This document shows, piece after piece, positions 11,562 to 23,581 of a DNA stretch of 64,000 nucleotides; the stretch's first letter is position 1; every line of letters starts with the position of its first letter. Source of the stretch: Agaricus subrufescens (taxonomy: Eukaryota > Basidiomycota > Agaricomycetes > Agaricales > Agaricaceae). The notes under the pieces are model-generated. The model did no database searches and was not told the origin of the DNA. It worked only from the letters and a program-made list of their open reading frames with translations. Made by a program: the position numbers and the translations under genes. Location: contig CM057068.1 in the NCBI GenBank assembly GCA_029945375.1, forward strand, positions 496,001 to 560,000. The letters are read 5' to 3'.

Positions 11562-12364
11562 CTACATTTGTTGTTGCCTGTTGGGCCTCCAGATGTTGAT
11601 GAACAGATGACTGACTGTATACACGTTCGTTGAGAGAACAGGTGCACGTCAGTAGGGAGGCGATTTCAAGACCGAAACTGAAAGGGCTGCCCAACAATGA
11701 TCAAGGGCGGGCGTCTTAATAAGGCACGCTGTCAATCTTCTTTTATATCCGTCGTCAGATAAACTCGGACAACTCCCGAGTTGTGGCAAGTAGTCGAGAA
11801 AAAGAAGCTTTCGCAGGTCAACCACGGAGCAGGGTAGAATCACATACCTAATCTGGTCTTTTCAAAGCAGTTAGTAAAACATTAGACCCCGAGGTTCTGG
11901 GCACCGCAGCCAGAGCGGAATCGTTAAAGTCTAGAAGCTGTAGTGATTATTCGGGATACAGTGGGCCCGAATACATGCAGCGATGGGTATTTGGCCACTA
12001 GTCACATGCGACTACACGTGGTTAAAAACCCGGTCAAACGCCTAGGAGTGGCGTTTAAGCTCTCATCCGTCGAGTCTGGAGTGCCGCGCTTACCGTTCAA
12101 AACTTCAAAAGTACAGTGTAGATACTCATAGTTGAGATTAAAACAGGTCGAGGAAGGTAATGGCTAACGCCGAGAGTGCGCTAGAAGCTTCCTTTCTCGA
12201 CGGTTGCATCATTCAGGTCGAGTCAGCGTGGAACAATGATTGTCGAATAAACTTAGGCATTCAAAAACCGGCATCAATCAGAGTGGTATAATCCGTTCAT
12301 TCAACAGCCCAAAAATTTTCATCCCAAAATATATACATAGTTGCTAGTGTTTGCATATCATAAT
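11562..12364. other. Intergenic between two secreted-protein paralogs
   Basis: Upstream region of the 11472 gene and 3' flank of the 13082 gene, both minus strand. No gene was recognised. Confidence 0.45.
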
Positions 12365-13082
12365 TTAAGCCCGAGCTGGTGGGGTAGTTGGCTCAGTCGG
12401 ATCTGCGGTGCCAGTAGGGTCGGTAGCGGGATCGGTGGTGGGATCAGTGACGGGGTCGGTGGTAGGATCGGTGGTAGGATCGGTGGTGGGATCGGTGGTG
12501 GGATCAGTGGTGGTGGTAGGTGGGGTAACCACAGCTTTGCACCAACCATCACTGTCAGTGATAAAGTTGACTGTGCCGTCCGGTTGCGTTTGACCACCAG
12601 TATTTGTCAGGTCAGTTTCATCATGGCATCCGATGTAAAGCGAACAGGTAAGCTGTGTAGCTCCCCCCTACGAGGAAGTGTATGTCATGCATCAGCATCA
12701 TATTGAGAGTAACATCTCGGATGTGCGTACCTTGCCATTGTTATCGTGATAGCCTACACACAATAGTTCAGATATGTCAGAATCGCGGGGAAAATATACG
12801 CACTGTTAGCAAATCCGCAGGTCGGGACAGAGTCACAAAAGTCTGTGCATTCTGAAAAGATATGAGTTTATTGTTTGACAAGGGATGAAAAAGAGAAATG
12901 TCACCATGTGTGGTATCAAAAAGCCCGAAGGTGATAAAATCGGTGCCTTGAACGGCGCCAGTTTGGTCGCTGAAAACCAATGTGTAATCTCCAGCTGCGT
13001 TGCTGTGACGAGGAACAATAGCCGCGCTTGCCATAGAGGCAGCAATGGCGATGGAAGAGACAAGAGTGGTAGAGAACAACAT
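12365..13082 (-). CDS. Fruit-body-type secreted Cys-domain protein with TDPT-repeat tail
   Basis: Function unknown; predicted secreted, 178 residues in four exons (13082-12905, 12851-12804, 12753-12731, 12652-12365). A signal peptide of about 20 residues (MLFSTTLVSSIAIAASMASA) is followed by one compact domain. It contains YTLVFSDQTGAVQGTDF, TFGLFDTTHECTDFCDSV, TCGFANSYHDNNGK, LTCSLYIGC, GGQTQPDG and FITDSDGWCK. The protein then ends in a Thr/Asp/Pro tail built from repeats of TDPT and closes PTTPPARA. The domain and the two small internal exons (48 and 23 nt) match the neighbour at 10382-11472, so the two are tandem duplicates that differ in domain order and accessory sequence. TATAAGA is at 13155-13161. 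Splice sites are all canonical GT-AG and no lesion was found. Confidence 0.85.
12411..12513 (-). repeat. In-frame 12-nt coding repeat (TDPT units)
   Basis: Tandem units close to GGATCGGTGGTG on the plus strand encode repeated Thr-Asp-Pro-Thr near the C-terminus of the secreted protein. The units differ mostly at one or two bases, giving V/A for T in places. Copy number is likely to vary between strains. Confidence 0.75.
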
Positions 13083-13154
13083 TACTGAGGCAGGAGAGGG
13101 ATTGCAAACAGAGAAGTTCCTGTTGACTGAAGTTCATCCTTGAAACCCTACCCA

Positions 13155-13161
13155 TCTTATA
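13155..13161 (-). promoter_or_regulatory. TATA-like box of the 13082 gene
   Basis: TATAAGA on the minus strand, about 75 bases upstream of the ATG. Confidence 0.45.
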
Positions 13162-15579
13162 CTCCTCAAAGATAATATGTGAGAACTAGAGAAAGCAGCA
13201 AGTGAACTCGAATGAAAACTGTTGTCCTTGAGATTGCTTCTTTTTCGTACCTTGGGAGCTGCATGGTGATGACTAGCTGTCCGAAAATTTCATGATTGCC
13301 ATGCATGTACTTGAGTTATCCGATGGATCTCGTGGCCGTATGTAAACAATAGTGTGCCGGGCGTATTTGTGAAGCGATATGGAATCGAAGTCTTGTATGC
13401 CTGAAAATTATCTCAGGTAAATTATCAACCTGGAAGAAAAAGTTTTGAGATTGATCGGAACATGGATGCGCACCTCTGTATCTCCGTTCCCAGATCGACC
13501 TGCCTCGACGTTTCTCGGGAAGATCCCGATATCGTCACGTGAAGGTTGATGTTCCCTGGGAATCGCTCATGCCGGGAATAGTCGCGTATTTGAAGGCACA
13601 AGGTTCAAGTACCTGAAACCGATGCAGGCCTGTCAAAGCAGAAAAATCTAGCTGTCCAACTGGAGGACACAAAGAAAAAAAAAGTCCTGCCGTTGTACTT
13701 GACGTGAGAATAGCTTGGGATATAGAGGGCTAAATTGTAGCAGGCGCGAGAACGGACGGGTCTAGGACGGGAGGAAGTACCGTCGAACCCACTTTAAGCC
13801 GACAGAAATGTCGGCGATTGTGGGAACCCATATCCGAACCTAGTAATTACATCCGCCATTCATCGTTCTCACCTACCCCCCACAAAATGTCAGGACACAC
13901 GCGGAAGTAGACGTATATCGGCCGTCCTCAGCCCGAACGTGACAAATGCCATAAGAAGCCATAGCATTGGATTGCTCGAATATGGCACAGACGGAACTGT
14001 GAAATGCAATGCCTTTGTGCCTGTGACTCCGTTGGTTCTCCGCGAATCTCCAGTCTACAAGAATCGCATGGATTATACTTGGCATATGTCTTATCTGGTC
14101 TTTCTGCCTTGAGCCAGACCGAAAATTTTCTTTGATCAGCATGGTCCCTTGGCCCAGGCCTATACCTTGCTGCATGTCTTATTCCCATCGATGTCACACC
14201 CCTCGGACGTCGTCTATCATTGCTTGCTGGTTTGGGTGGGTCAAACTCAGTCCTCCGACGAAGCATGCGTATCAGATATATTTCTACACTTCACTTCTTT
14301 CCTCCGATGTTGGCGGTATGCATTTGTCCTCTTTTTTGAACGCAGCTTCTTACCCCTCTATGGTTTGCCGTGGTTTACCACGACTTAATTTGTCCATCTA
14401 GGAATACTCTGGAAAACATCGTTCGATAACCTATTACTTCGCGCAAGCGCTGCTACCGCTAGCATTACACTGGAGATACTTTGCTAAAGGACTCGATGGC
14501 TAATATCAACCTCAGACAGGCAGAACAACTTGAGCTTTGCCAAAAATCTGTTTGATCCTGTATTCAGTATGAGAACGCGTCCTACGCTAACACTACTATC
14601 AGCTGGTATCCCTTATCCGTATCCTTTCACCCTTGCAATTCCTTCTTGCGCCTAAATAGTAATTGAAATTCTCCCAAGTTTAGGAGCCCCGACGCAACAT
14701 CAGAAATCTATCCTCTGTTTCGACACATTACTCACGCCTCGAGCCTTTTCCTCACCATCCCAAGTTCTCAGCCCCATCTTGTCATCAAAAGCATTCTTTG
14801 TCTATTATCCTTTTATGCCAGTCCTGAATTATATGATCTCAAGAATCTATCTACGCAAACGCCGGCCCACAGGGTATCATGTGACGAGGCAAAGATGGAT
14901 TAATGCTGTGAAAGACATTGTTTCCTCGAGGTTAATAACGCGCAGGTTCAACCCTAGGAGGCGATGTCCGCGGAAATGACCCAACAAGAAGATGTATTTG
15001 AAGACAGGAATGCTCTAGAATAACTTATAAGAGTTAAGCTCTTACTTCGGACATGGATGTTCTGACCTGGATTCCCACAGATGCCGAAAGAAGTTACCAT
15101 TGGTTAGATCTTACTTTCAAGTAGCACCAGCTACTAACCTAGAGCTATATATGACACACTATGTTAATTCTTCATAATTAAAGGGTGCGTTCGTAGGGCG
15201 AAATGATAACACTTCAAATAAAGCTCGTTGTTGCCTACCCAGCAAAGTAAACACTTTATCCTATTTGACAACGGGCGCTCATGAAACTCTAAACCGGGAT
15301 ACATGAGTAAGCCACTCTTTGAACGTCAAGCACTTAATGTTAAGCCTTCCATTCAATTTGCCCGCAATGTGTAAGATGATCTATCTGCCGTGAGTGACTC
15401 TCAACAATGTTGTGGAGGATCGCAACTTGTGGAGCCACGCAATAGAATATTACCCGTTTTCGATGATGTGATATCAATTCAAAGTAATTGGTGAGTAATT
15501 GACCCCACCGCATAGAGTTCTACAAACAGAAGACACAGGTATACTAAGTAGTCCGTTGTCCGTTCCCAAAACAATAAGC
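13162..15579. other. Cargo stretch without a recognised gene
   Basis: Several 60-110 residue frames exist on both strands around 13870-14400 and 14780-14980. None shows a recognisable family, signal peptide or splice pattern. Part of it may be decayed coding sequence. Confidence 0.4.
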
Positions 15580-16132
15580 TTATTCAATGATGACGGTGTT
15601 ATTGAGGGTCTCCAACCACGGCTGGAGACCGGCCTGTATATTCGCCGATGGTCAGTGTCAATGTATTATCTTCTGTGACGTCATCGCTTGACTTTTGAAG
15701 ATGAACTTACCCCTATGAGTGCGAAATGTGCAACACCAAGTTGTGCTCTGCCCTTGGGTAAGTTTGATGGTAGCGTGACGGTAAAGTTCTGGTAGGGTTG
15801 TACTGTTGGGCGTTTGGGATCTCTCTGTGGTTTGAAGTCGCCGTTATAAAGGATACGACCCAGTGTGTCAGCCGGGTCGATGCAAGGAGATTCAGCGCAA
15901 GACTGGATGCCAACCGCCACCGCCACGTCTAATGATGACGATTGGAAGTTCTACATATCGATTAGTTGACGGGTTCAAAAGGACTCAAAGAATAGCTCCT
16001 TACCGGGAGTACGATCTGGACGGTTGTTTCCTGGCCAGCAGTAAGTCTAGCTTGGTCAGGAGGGTATCCAATGAAAACGCGTTGAGCGGTTACGACAGTG
16101 AGGCAGGCGAGAAGAGGGGCCACGAGTTTCAT
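15580..16132 (-). CDS. Small conserved secreted protein (basidiomycete family of unknown function)
   Basis: Three exons (16132-16004, 15950-15711, 15633-15580), all split in phase 0, encode 140 residues. A signal peptide of about 16 residues (MKLVAPLLACLTVVTA) precedes the mature protein. The core shows VFIGYPPD, TAGQETTVQIVLP, VAVAVGIQSC, PCIDPADTLGRILYNGDF, PYQNFTVTLPS and KGRAQLGVAHFALIG, and it ends LQPWLETLNNTVIIE. I recall this as a common small secreted family in Agaricomycetes, with a beta-sandwich-like pattern and two cysteines, but I know no function. The start is fixed by the signal peptide and by TATAAAAAG at 16173-16181, about 45 bases upstream. It lies within the 20.4-kb insertion and appears intact. 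Confidence 0.82.
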
Positions 16133-16172
16133 GATGAGTGAGGGGTGGAGTACTACCGAAGAACACTGGAGG

Positions 16173-16181
16173 CTTTTTATA
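16173..16181 (-). promoter_or_regulatory. TATA box of the small secreted protein gene
   Basis: TATAAAAAG on the minus strand, 41-49 bases before the ATG at 16132. The match to a core promoter is good. Confidence 0.5.
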
Positions 16182-19100
16182 GGCCTCATTAATGATGATG
16201 TAAATCTTGCTTTAACGGGCATTTCTATCCGTCGAATGTTATTGCGGTGTCGGGGCACCACAGGGTGAAATCAATGCCGCAGAGAAGAGGGCTGTGATCA
16301 TGGCCGTCAACGGTCGATGCCGAGCGGTGAAACCGGCTTCAGGGCCAAGGACTAGCCAAATCGACCCTCCATCTGCAAAAGAGGGCTAGTCTCAAACCAA
16401 TGTACATCTGAATTAGCACTGCTTTATGGGTGAGCGACAAATTTAACAAACACGCTGCACCCTTGATCGGAGACCGCGGAAAATCCCTGCATCCTCATGT
16501 TCTAGGCCAGTTCCCCAGTGCGCATGTAGTGTGTTAATAAGTTGAGAGACTAACTGAAGTTTAGAAGTGCACACTCCGGGTCAAAAATCAAGTGGTCAAA
16601 TTGCAGTCCTTCCCTGAGGGGGCGGAGCTTCTGACATATTCTATTGATATTATGCCGCCAACCCTTTTCTCAAGAGCGCCACCGCCGAAGTTGGAGTCGG
16701 CCGCAATTACCAGAACGAGTCCAATGAGACAAAAATAAACGCATTAGCAGTGGGTGGTTTCGCCTTTTAGGGTCGAATTTTCCCTTTCAATCCCTTAATG
16801 ATGCAATAACTAGTTGACTCGCATAATGTACCTTATCCGCCACTGCCCGTAGCAACTGCACACTATCGTAAACACACGATATATCCAAGTATATCCTGGA
16901 GTAGCTCTATCGTTTTACCCAGCTCAGCGGCTATTTATAAGGATCGATTCTTAACACTTTATACTATATATCGAGTGCCAAATTTTGTAATCATAGAAAA
17001 AGAATTCAAGATCGTTGGACAGCTTATAATAACCCGGTATTAACATTACCCTACCTGCATGCAGAAGTCATTTTCAGGAAAAGGAGTCTTGATGCCCCAA
17101 AGACATGATTCAGTGGTTATAACAACACTGGTCATGCTCATGACTGTAGTGATGATTGGCGAGCCTAAAATCTATCTTAGGAGTCGCTTATAGCATCATA
17201 TCGGAGTTGTGGTCAAAACAGGCCGATGATATAACAGCAATGGCGAGAAACCGCGGTGCGCCGCCAGAAACTCAGCAATTGAGAACAACCTAATTTCAAT
17301 CCATGAAGGAAGAGGCGTGACACAGGAGGCCTCCTGAGCTATGGAGGATATTGGGTGAGAGACTTAAAAGGGAACCTCGAATGTATAGACGTTCACCAAA
17401 TGGAGATCCATATACGGGGCACTGATGATGACAGCACGGACATTCGAAATAACTACACTCTCACAGTCTCAAGTTTCGCCATGATGGTCTGAGCACGAAG
17501 GATTCAGTTTGAAGAAAGGGTAAATGTTGACACGGGTTAGATATATGACAAGCCATTTATGAAACGAAAACTGAAGGATGGAAATAGGCGACAACCCGAA
17601 AAATGGATGTCACTTTTAACCCCGAGCGAATCGAGGCCAGGCCGTGACGGGCGGAAAACCCGCAACACCGTGTAATTTGGATGACTATCCCACTGTACGA
17701 AGAAACAAAATTGTGTATCTAGAACCACAGGCACCCTTATTGTGTCTATTATAGCAACTATTCGGGAGATGAAATCAAACACTCACTCTTTCCCCTTCGC
17801 CGGGCAGAGAAGGAGATGTGGTAGAAAGAGATGTTAGCATTACCCCCGCACAACACGCTTGGGGCAGGATCAATTACGTGGATTTTTTTTTCTTGCACAG
17901 CTGCAGATGAACAATAGATACAATAAGCTGAAGAGCATATTTTTGTTCCTCCATTACTTTGCAAAATGGACGCAAATGCTGTTCGGTCACTCAACATTCC
18001 CGTAACCATGTTTGACATATGGGATGACATCATTCTATGTTAATTCTGAGCCGTAGAAGTCCAAGGGGTAAGGCTTGGGTAAGGCTACTACTAACAAAGC
18101 CCCCTGCGGCATGTACTGAGCCAAAGAGTGTGGTAGCCGGATCGAGATTATCGAACGTTAGACATTAATACAATTCAGAATGATGACAGTTTCGTCCCTT
18201 ACCTCCCTACCACTTGAGCGCAGACCCTGCGCCGTTATCTTCGTAGAACGAGAAGACAAAGGTATCAAACATTGATACCGCCACAACTCGGATTCTTAAA
18301 CGCACCGTACTTTTGAATGTTTAGGGGAGGGTGGAAACTAACTAAACTCATGAGGGGATGACAGTAGAGGCTTCATGGTTACTTGTGCAATTCAGGGGCT
18401 GTTCTAGGTATTTCGGGTGATTCATCAACCTGATCAAACATGGGGAGAAAACGAGTTTTTCAACAATGTGGCGTCGGCGGAACCCCCTCGCTGCTTCAAA
18501 ACCTGGGGCCAAAGACTAGCATTTAGTAACAGAATATCAGAAGGTACGCAGTGCAAAACAAAATTCGAGCCTTGTAGATTCAGATAGGAAACGACTGTAT
18601 GTTAGACGATGAGCAGAAGGTTGAAGCAATAGGATTCAAATAGCAGCCGAGAAAAAGGATTTGTTTGATCGAATGTCCGAGCCCCTTCGCGAGCGATTGT
18701 CTGCAATAGTTTTCGGGGGGCATCCCTGCGATAATTCTTTGCATGTAGACTGTTGTCACTTTGCACTTTCCAAGCCATTTGAACACACGCTGTTCTCCAA
18801 GTGGATTGGTTGAGCCAGCCGATGCTTAGTAAGAGACAATGATGATCGGCTGTATCGGGCATAACCGATCCACCTCCCAAATAGTTTTCCGTTACTCTGG
18901 ATGGTACTCCCGGAATTACGAGCAGTTGGCCAGCGTTTACTGGAGTTGCCTGACCGAATATTAATAAGTGTGCCGTTACTTCAATAAATGCTATTTCGTT
19001 CGTGGTGGGATGAGGTGATGTGTGATTAGGTTAGTTGCACATCAAGAGTGAGTGAGAGGTATCAGACAGAGAATAGTTGATGAGGCTCTGGAAGAAACAG

Positions 19101-21333
19101 GAAACAGAGGTGGGTGATGGTCACAGCTCTAGGTTGTCGGTGAGACTCAGGGGGGAAATGCAATCCAAAATTGTTCATGGAACTCTTCCCTCAAATCAGC
19201 CTACATTCTAGAAGATTTGAAGTGCAAATGATTGGAGAAGCTGTGTCAATGAGATCTTTACTGGGCGCAGATTTTGGGTCGTGAGGTTGCCTACTCAGAA
19301 AGGCAGTACTCTGTGGAAAGCTGGAATTCTCCGGCGTTTGCGAAGCATGATTACTTTGTAACAAAACACCAGAAAGCCCGCCACCGAGGAGAGAACTCAA
19401 TACTAAATTTTCACCATTCAAACGTGCTTGACCAGGCCAATAAGTAATATTCGATTGTCCTTACCTTACTAAACGTAACAAATTCATTGAAAAAGGCTCA
19501 TTGAACATCACAAACGAACCCTGTGGAGCAGATGTACAGCGATCGCAAAAGCGATACCGCGCCCTGGATTGTGAACTACCTCCTACTGGAACTCAGCTGA
19601 GTGCAATTTGTGGCGTCAGAGTTCCCAGTTTCTGTATATCTGCAGTCCGTCACGGTCGCATGTGCGTCTGCTATTGCTTCAAATGTGCAGCATCACGGGC
19701 GGCCTTCGTTTGAGGGTTGTATTTTATAGATGAGCCATTACGGTCTCTACATTTTGTAGCTGTGAATATTCATCCCTTTGTTCTTGCTCTTCCAATTTGG
19801 AGGATTAATTTGCTTATGACTTTCAAGCGGTACATCCAGCCATTAAAAATTCTGACCGTCAGCCTGGTTTTTCAAAGCGTTTTAAGTACATATGACCAAA
19901 GGTCTTTTTTCTCCAGTTGCGTCGAACTAAACTAAAGCTTTTGTCGAGGCACTCTTTGCATCCCCTTTCTGTTTTCCCCACAATCAAACCATTGGTGTTC
20001 TGAGCATCAATGAAGAACGGATAAGTGAGACGCATAGTAATAATCAGTGAAGGAATTAATCAATAGTACGGCCCCACTGGCAACACTTCGGTAATCTCCT
20101 TGATCAATCTTTTCGCTTCTTGTGTATGTGATAGGGGTTCAAAGCTGAAACATGAAAGAAATACCTACGACACCACTATGATATAACAACAGAGATTGAT
20201 GGACTTTTTTCGTTCATCAAGAAAAGTTCAGATCTTCACATTTTCGGCTCCCTGTGTCATCTATAGAAGGTGACCATCTCGCAAATCTGGGGCTCGAAAC
20301 AGTTTTCTGTCATTTCTTATTGCCTTTCTGGTCAACACTAGCAAGAAGCTAATGGCCGAAGGAAGTGTTTGTGCATTCTTTCTTCTAATCGTAGCATCTG
20401 TGCCCAACCTCTCAGCGCACGGACGACACTATAGATATATCTAATGCGATTGGATTTGGCTTATTATACCTGGGAATTTTAGATCAGATATTACATCCTT
20501 CGATGCTTGAGCAGATTTCAGTCCAATGTCACATGTCTTGGCAATTTTTTTGCACCCTTTGGTCATTGACTGGCAATAAATATTTCATTCCAGGCTGAAT
20601 ATCTGTACCCACAACAAGTTATCGATTTTGCCGCCCAAAGTGGTATGCCAAACTATATCTCACTCGTGTCATAGCCCGACGACTTGAAGAGTAGTTCCCA
20701 CAGCCAGCCAGGCGCGTGAAAACCATAAATCAAAATTGGCCTGCCATCAGAAGCTGCCAGTTTCTGCAGATGTCGTCCGACAGCTTCTGTTGATTTGTAG
20801 CCCTGCCCGGCACTGGGCGTGTCGCCCAGAATGTGTCCTTCGTCTTCTCGGCTACGTAGTTGCCCTCGTCTTTTTGTCATGGGATCGCGGAAGAGATAGT
20901 GAAGTTCAAAATAGTGGCAGTGCAGAAGGCTAATCCAGCTGGTAGTAATAGTCACCACAGGTGGGGAAGTGTCAGTAATATAAGGGTCTTCATCCACCCT
21001 TTTTTCCACATTGGGTCACATTGTCACACGACCGAGAAATCGCGCGACCCTCCACTGATCATGATGATGACATGCCGGGGCATCAATCTATTGACTTATG
21101 AATTGTTTGATATTGACGTATCCATTGCTATCCGGTCGAGCTGGCAATCCGGCCAGTCAACTCTGGCAGCCAATCTTTCTCTAACCCGCTATGTATGTAA
21201 CATAAACCCAATACAGTGGGTGCTTCCAGTTATCAGTTTATCCAGGCTTGCTAATCATATGCCCCGACCCTCAGGGATGTGGTTTTTGGTAAGGTGGTGA
21301 TTTTTACTATCATTCTCATTCCTGACCGCAGTC
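16182..21333. other. Long cargo stretch without a recognised gene
   Basis: About 5.2 kb in which I could not support any gene. Short open frames at 17537-18033, 18580-18880, 19191-19935 and 20653-21300 have no recognisable motifs. A 118-residue minus-strand frame at 20653-21009 is the longest clean one and remains unidentified. Given the decayed hydrolase gene next to it, much of this may be relic sequence. Confidence 0.4.
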
Positions 21334-22293
21334 ATGAGTTTCTGCAAAGAATGTATCCCCGGTGTGCAATCTCCGTAGAAGATTATCATGCTCCGGCACT
21401 ATTTTAGCTTTTGGTGTTGGACATGAAGGGACTCCTGAAGGTAAGACCTGTCATCCACTACTCAATGGTATGTCTGGTTCCTCGCTGATGATTTTGCTCG
21501 GAACGACTTCTATGTACGAAGCATCCATTCTACAAATGCCTGCACAGCCATCAATTGTCTTATAGACCGTGATCCCCGATTATTTCAATGGAGACCCTGT
21601 TCCAGCCGACGCCATCGCCATAAGTCAAGCTGTCCGTAACGGCACATATTTCTTCCAAGCAAGGCTTGGCATTGACACGCTTTATTCCAGACATTCGGTA
21701 TACAAACATAGTTCGTTAATCGCACTCCCTACAAAGCCCTGCCATTTCTGAACAAAGTTATTGTTTGGCTTAAGCTGCAGAGTGTGAAGCACTTCGCGTC
21801 TATTGGGTTTTGTTCTGGTAATACGTTCTCCCTTCACCGAAAGAATATTGCCGTTACCTTCAATAGCAAATCGCCTCTTCCCAGGTCGCTACACTTTTGA
21901 TCTCGCTTTTGAAAATATCGAGGTAGGAGTTGTTCGCACCCGTTTCTCTTCAGAGTTCCCCAGGATTTGGACCTAGGTCTCTCCTCAAAGCTTGGAACTT
22001 GAATATTAATAGGACATGTACTGAACAACAACACAGCGTTATATGAAGCACTCCAAATCGCCTCTGCTAATCGACGTCAGTTGCACTACAGCTGCACAAC
22101 CCTCCATGAGTCACAAGAAAAAGTCGATAAGATTCTTGGCGATTCAAAGTCCGTACCGGGATACAAGAGAGAGTAGTGTGAAGGATGCACATATGGTTTC
22201 GCTGTCCGAGGAGACATGAGTGGCCCAGGAGTTTGAACCGGCAAAGAAAGATCTTTCAAGGTTACTGTGAAGTGGTTCCTCAAGTATTTTTGA
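21334..22293 (+). pseudogene. Dienelactone hydrolase family pseudogene
   Basis: Family members are alpha/beta hydrolases with a Cys-Asp-His triad. The reading starts MSFCKECIP at 21334. An intron 21362-21407 leads to FGVGHEGTPEG, the usual N-terminus. A large part of the next 40-50 residues is missing. Then come LADDFARNDFY, an intron, VIPDYFNGDPVPAD, FLNKVIVWLKLQSVKHFASIGFCSG (nucleophile Cys), an intron, GRYTFDLAFENIE, HPFLFRVPQDLD, CTTLHESQEKVDKIL, GYKRE, EGCTYGFAVRGDM and FKVTVKWFLKYF. Lesions: the missing segment near 21440-21490, TGA at 22000-22002, TAG at 22174-22176, TGA at 22234-22236. The catalytic His of the THGFAVRGD motif is Tyr (TAT at 22192-22194). The order of blocks and the intron positions are still family-like, so this is a decayed gene rather than a chance match. 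Confidence 0.82.
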
Positions 22294-23581
22294 ACTTCAA
22301 GTCCAGGATACTCGTAAGTGATCTGACCCAAGTGTCCGTAATGAAAATATGTGAATATCGACACGTATTAATACCGATATTGAGATTGAGACCGATCTCT
22401 GCTGTAGGCCTTATAATAAATGTCGTCTGATTGTCCAAGGCTAATTCGAGGCTTCGGGCATGCTTCGGGCAATGCCCGAGCCGTTATGTTCGGCTATCCG
22501 ATATCTTCTTTTTTCGCGCATCGGCAACTCGGCAATTTACTTTTCACGCTATCACAGTCTCTTGCTATTGGTAGGCCGCGGTGTCTACATGGCACCAGCT
22601 TTTGGGAAGCACGGAGAAAATACAGAGATAGATCTCTTGATGCTTCTTAGAGCACGTTTTCAACTTGTACAGCCAAACAGAGAAAAAGCTGATTGTCAGA
22701 CACCGATGCGTTCGGCTCTGTAAACTGATGATCTATCTCATTTGTAGTGGGATGTTTAAGCTGCAGTGCTCACCGTTAGACGTTTAACCCCCCGCACAGC
22801 ACATCCCTTGAAGGAGTGTACTGCTATTGTGGCGCTGCTCCTCCGTCGTTCAAAATTTACTTTGCCCATCGATTAAGCTCACGACGAGGTCGGGTCAGAC
22901 TAACGCAAAATACAAACTTCGAACAACAAAACTGCCACGTGCATACTGTTATCGTTCTTGCGTCGTTTCATTTGGGTATTCCCATATTATGGCTCCTTGG
23001 ATTCCCTGCCTGATGGGCTGGCAACGACTCTGATCGAAACAGTGCTCGTAACTATTTTTCGAGTCCTTGAAACTAGAAACTGCGGGAATCTAGAAGCTAG
23101 AAGCTCATGCCGTTGATCTATCCTAGAGACGTCTATGGTTGTGTGATTCGAACAATACGTAAACATTACATTTAGCCTTCTTCTAATCGATTCATCTACT
23201 CAAATTCCCAACCTCCTGAAACCATGTATCCCGCAGGCTATTTATCATAGATTCATCACACATTGGCGCACGTCGTCAACAGCACATGATGGTCAGAGTG
23301 AGAAAAAATCCTGCCATAATTAGTTCAAGGCTTCGGCATCTCGGGCATCCCTGATTCTCATGTGGTCGGGCTAAGCTCGGGCTCATATCCGAACTCCACC
23401 TGTTGATGTATCACTACTTTGAGGCGGTACCAGAACTGATTAGTACAATCACAGAACAAGATCAGAAACCTGACGTGAAGCGGTTTCCGGCGGTAGTTAG
23501 CTTTATATTCTTGCGCGGTGATATCGTCTCTCCCAGCTCACTTTGCCACGCCCCCCATCCTACCCCTTCCCACTATCCATA
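22294..23581. other. Cargo intergenic with TCGGGC-rich patches
   Basis: No gene was recognised. Two patches rich in TCGGGC/GCCCGA words (22440-22495 and 23325-23395) share the phrase AAGGCTTCGG/GAGGCTTCGG. They may be remains of a dispersed repeat. The last 200 bases are the likely promoter of the transporter. Confidence 0.4.

Noticed and set aside
13870..14400. Overlapping frames of about 100 residues on both strands
   Set aside because: Mutual shadows with no family similarity, signal peptide or splice structure.
20653..21009. A 118-residue minus-strand frame in the cargo
   Set aside because: Open but with no recognisable motif, and overlapped by plus-strand frames. Length alone is not enough.
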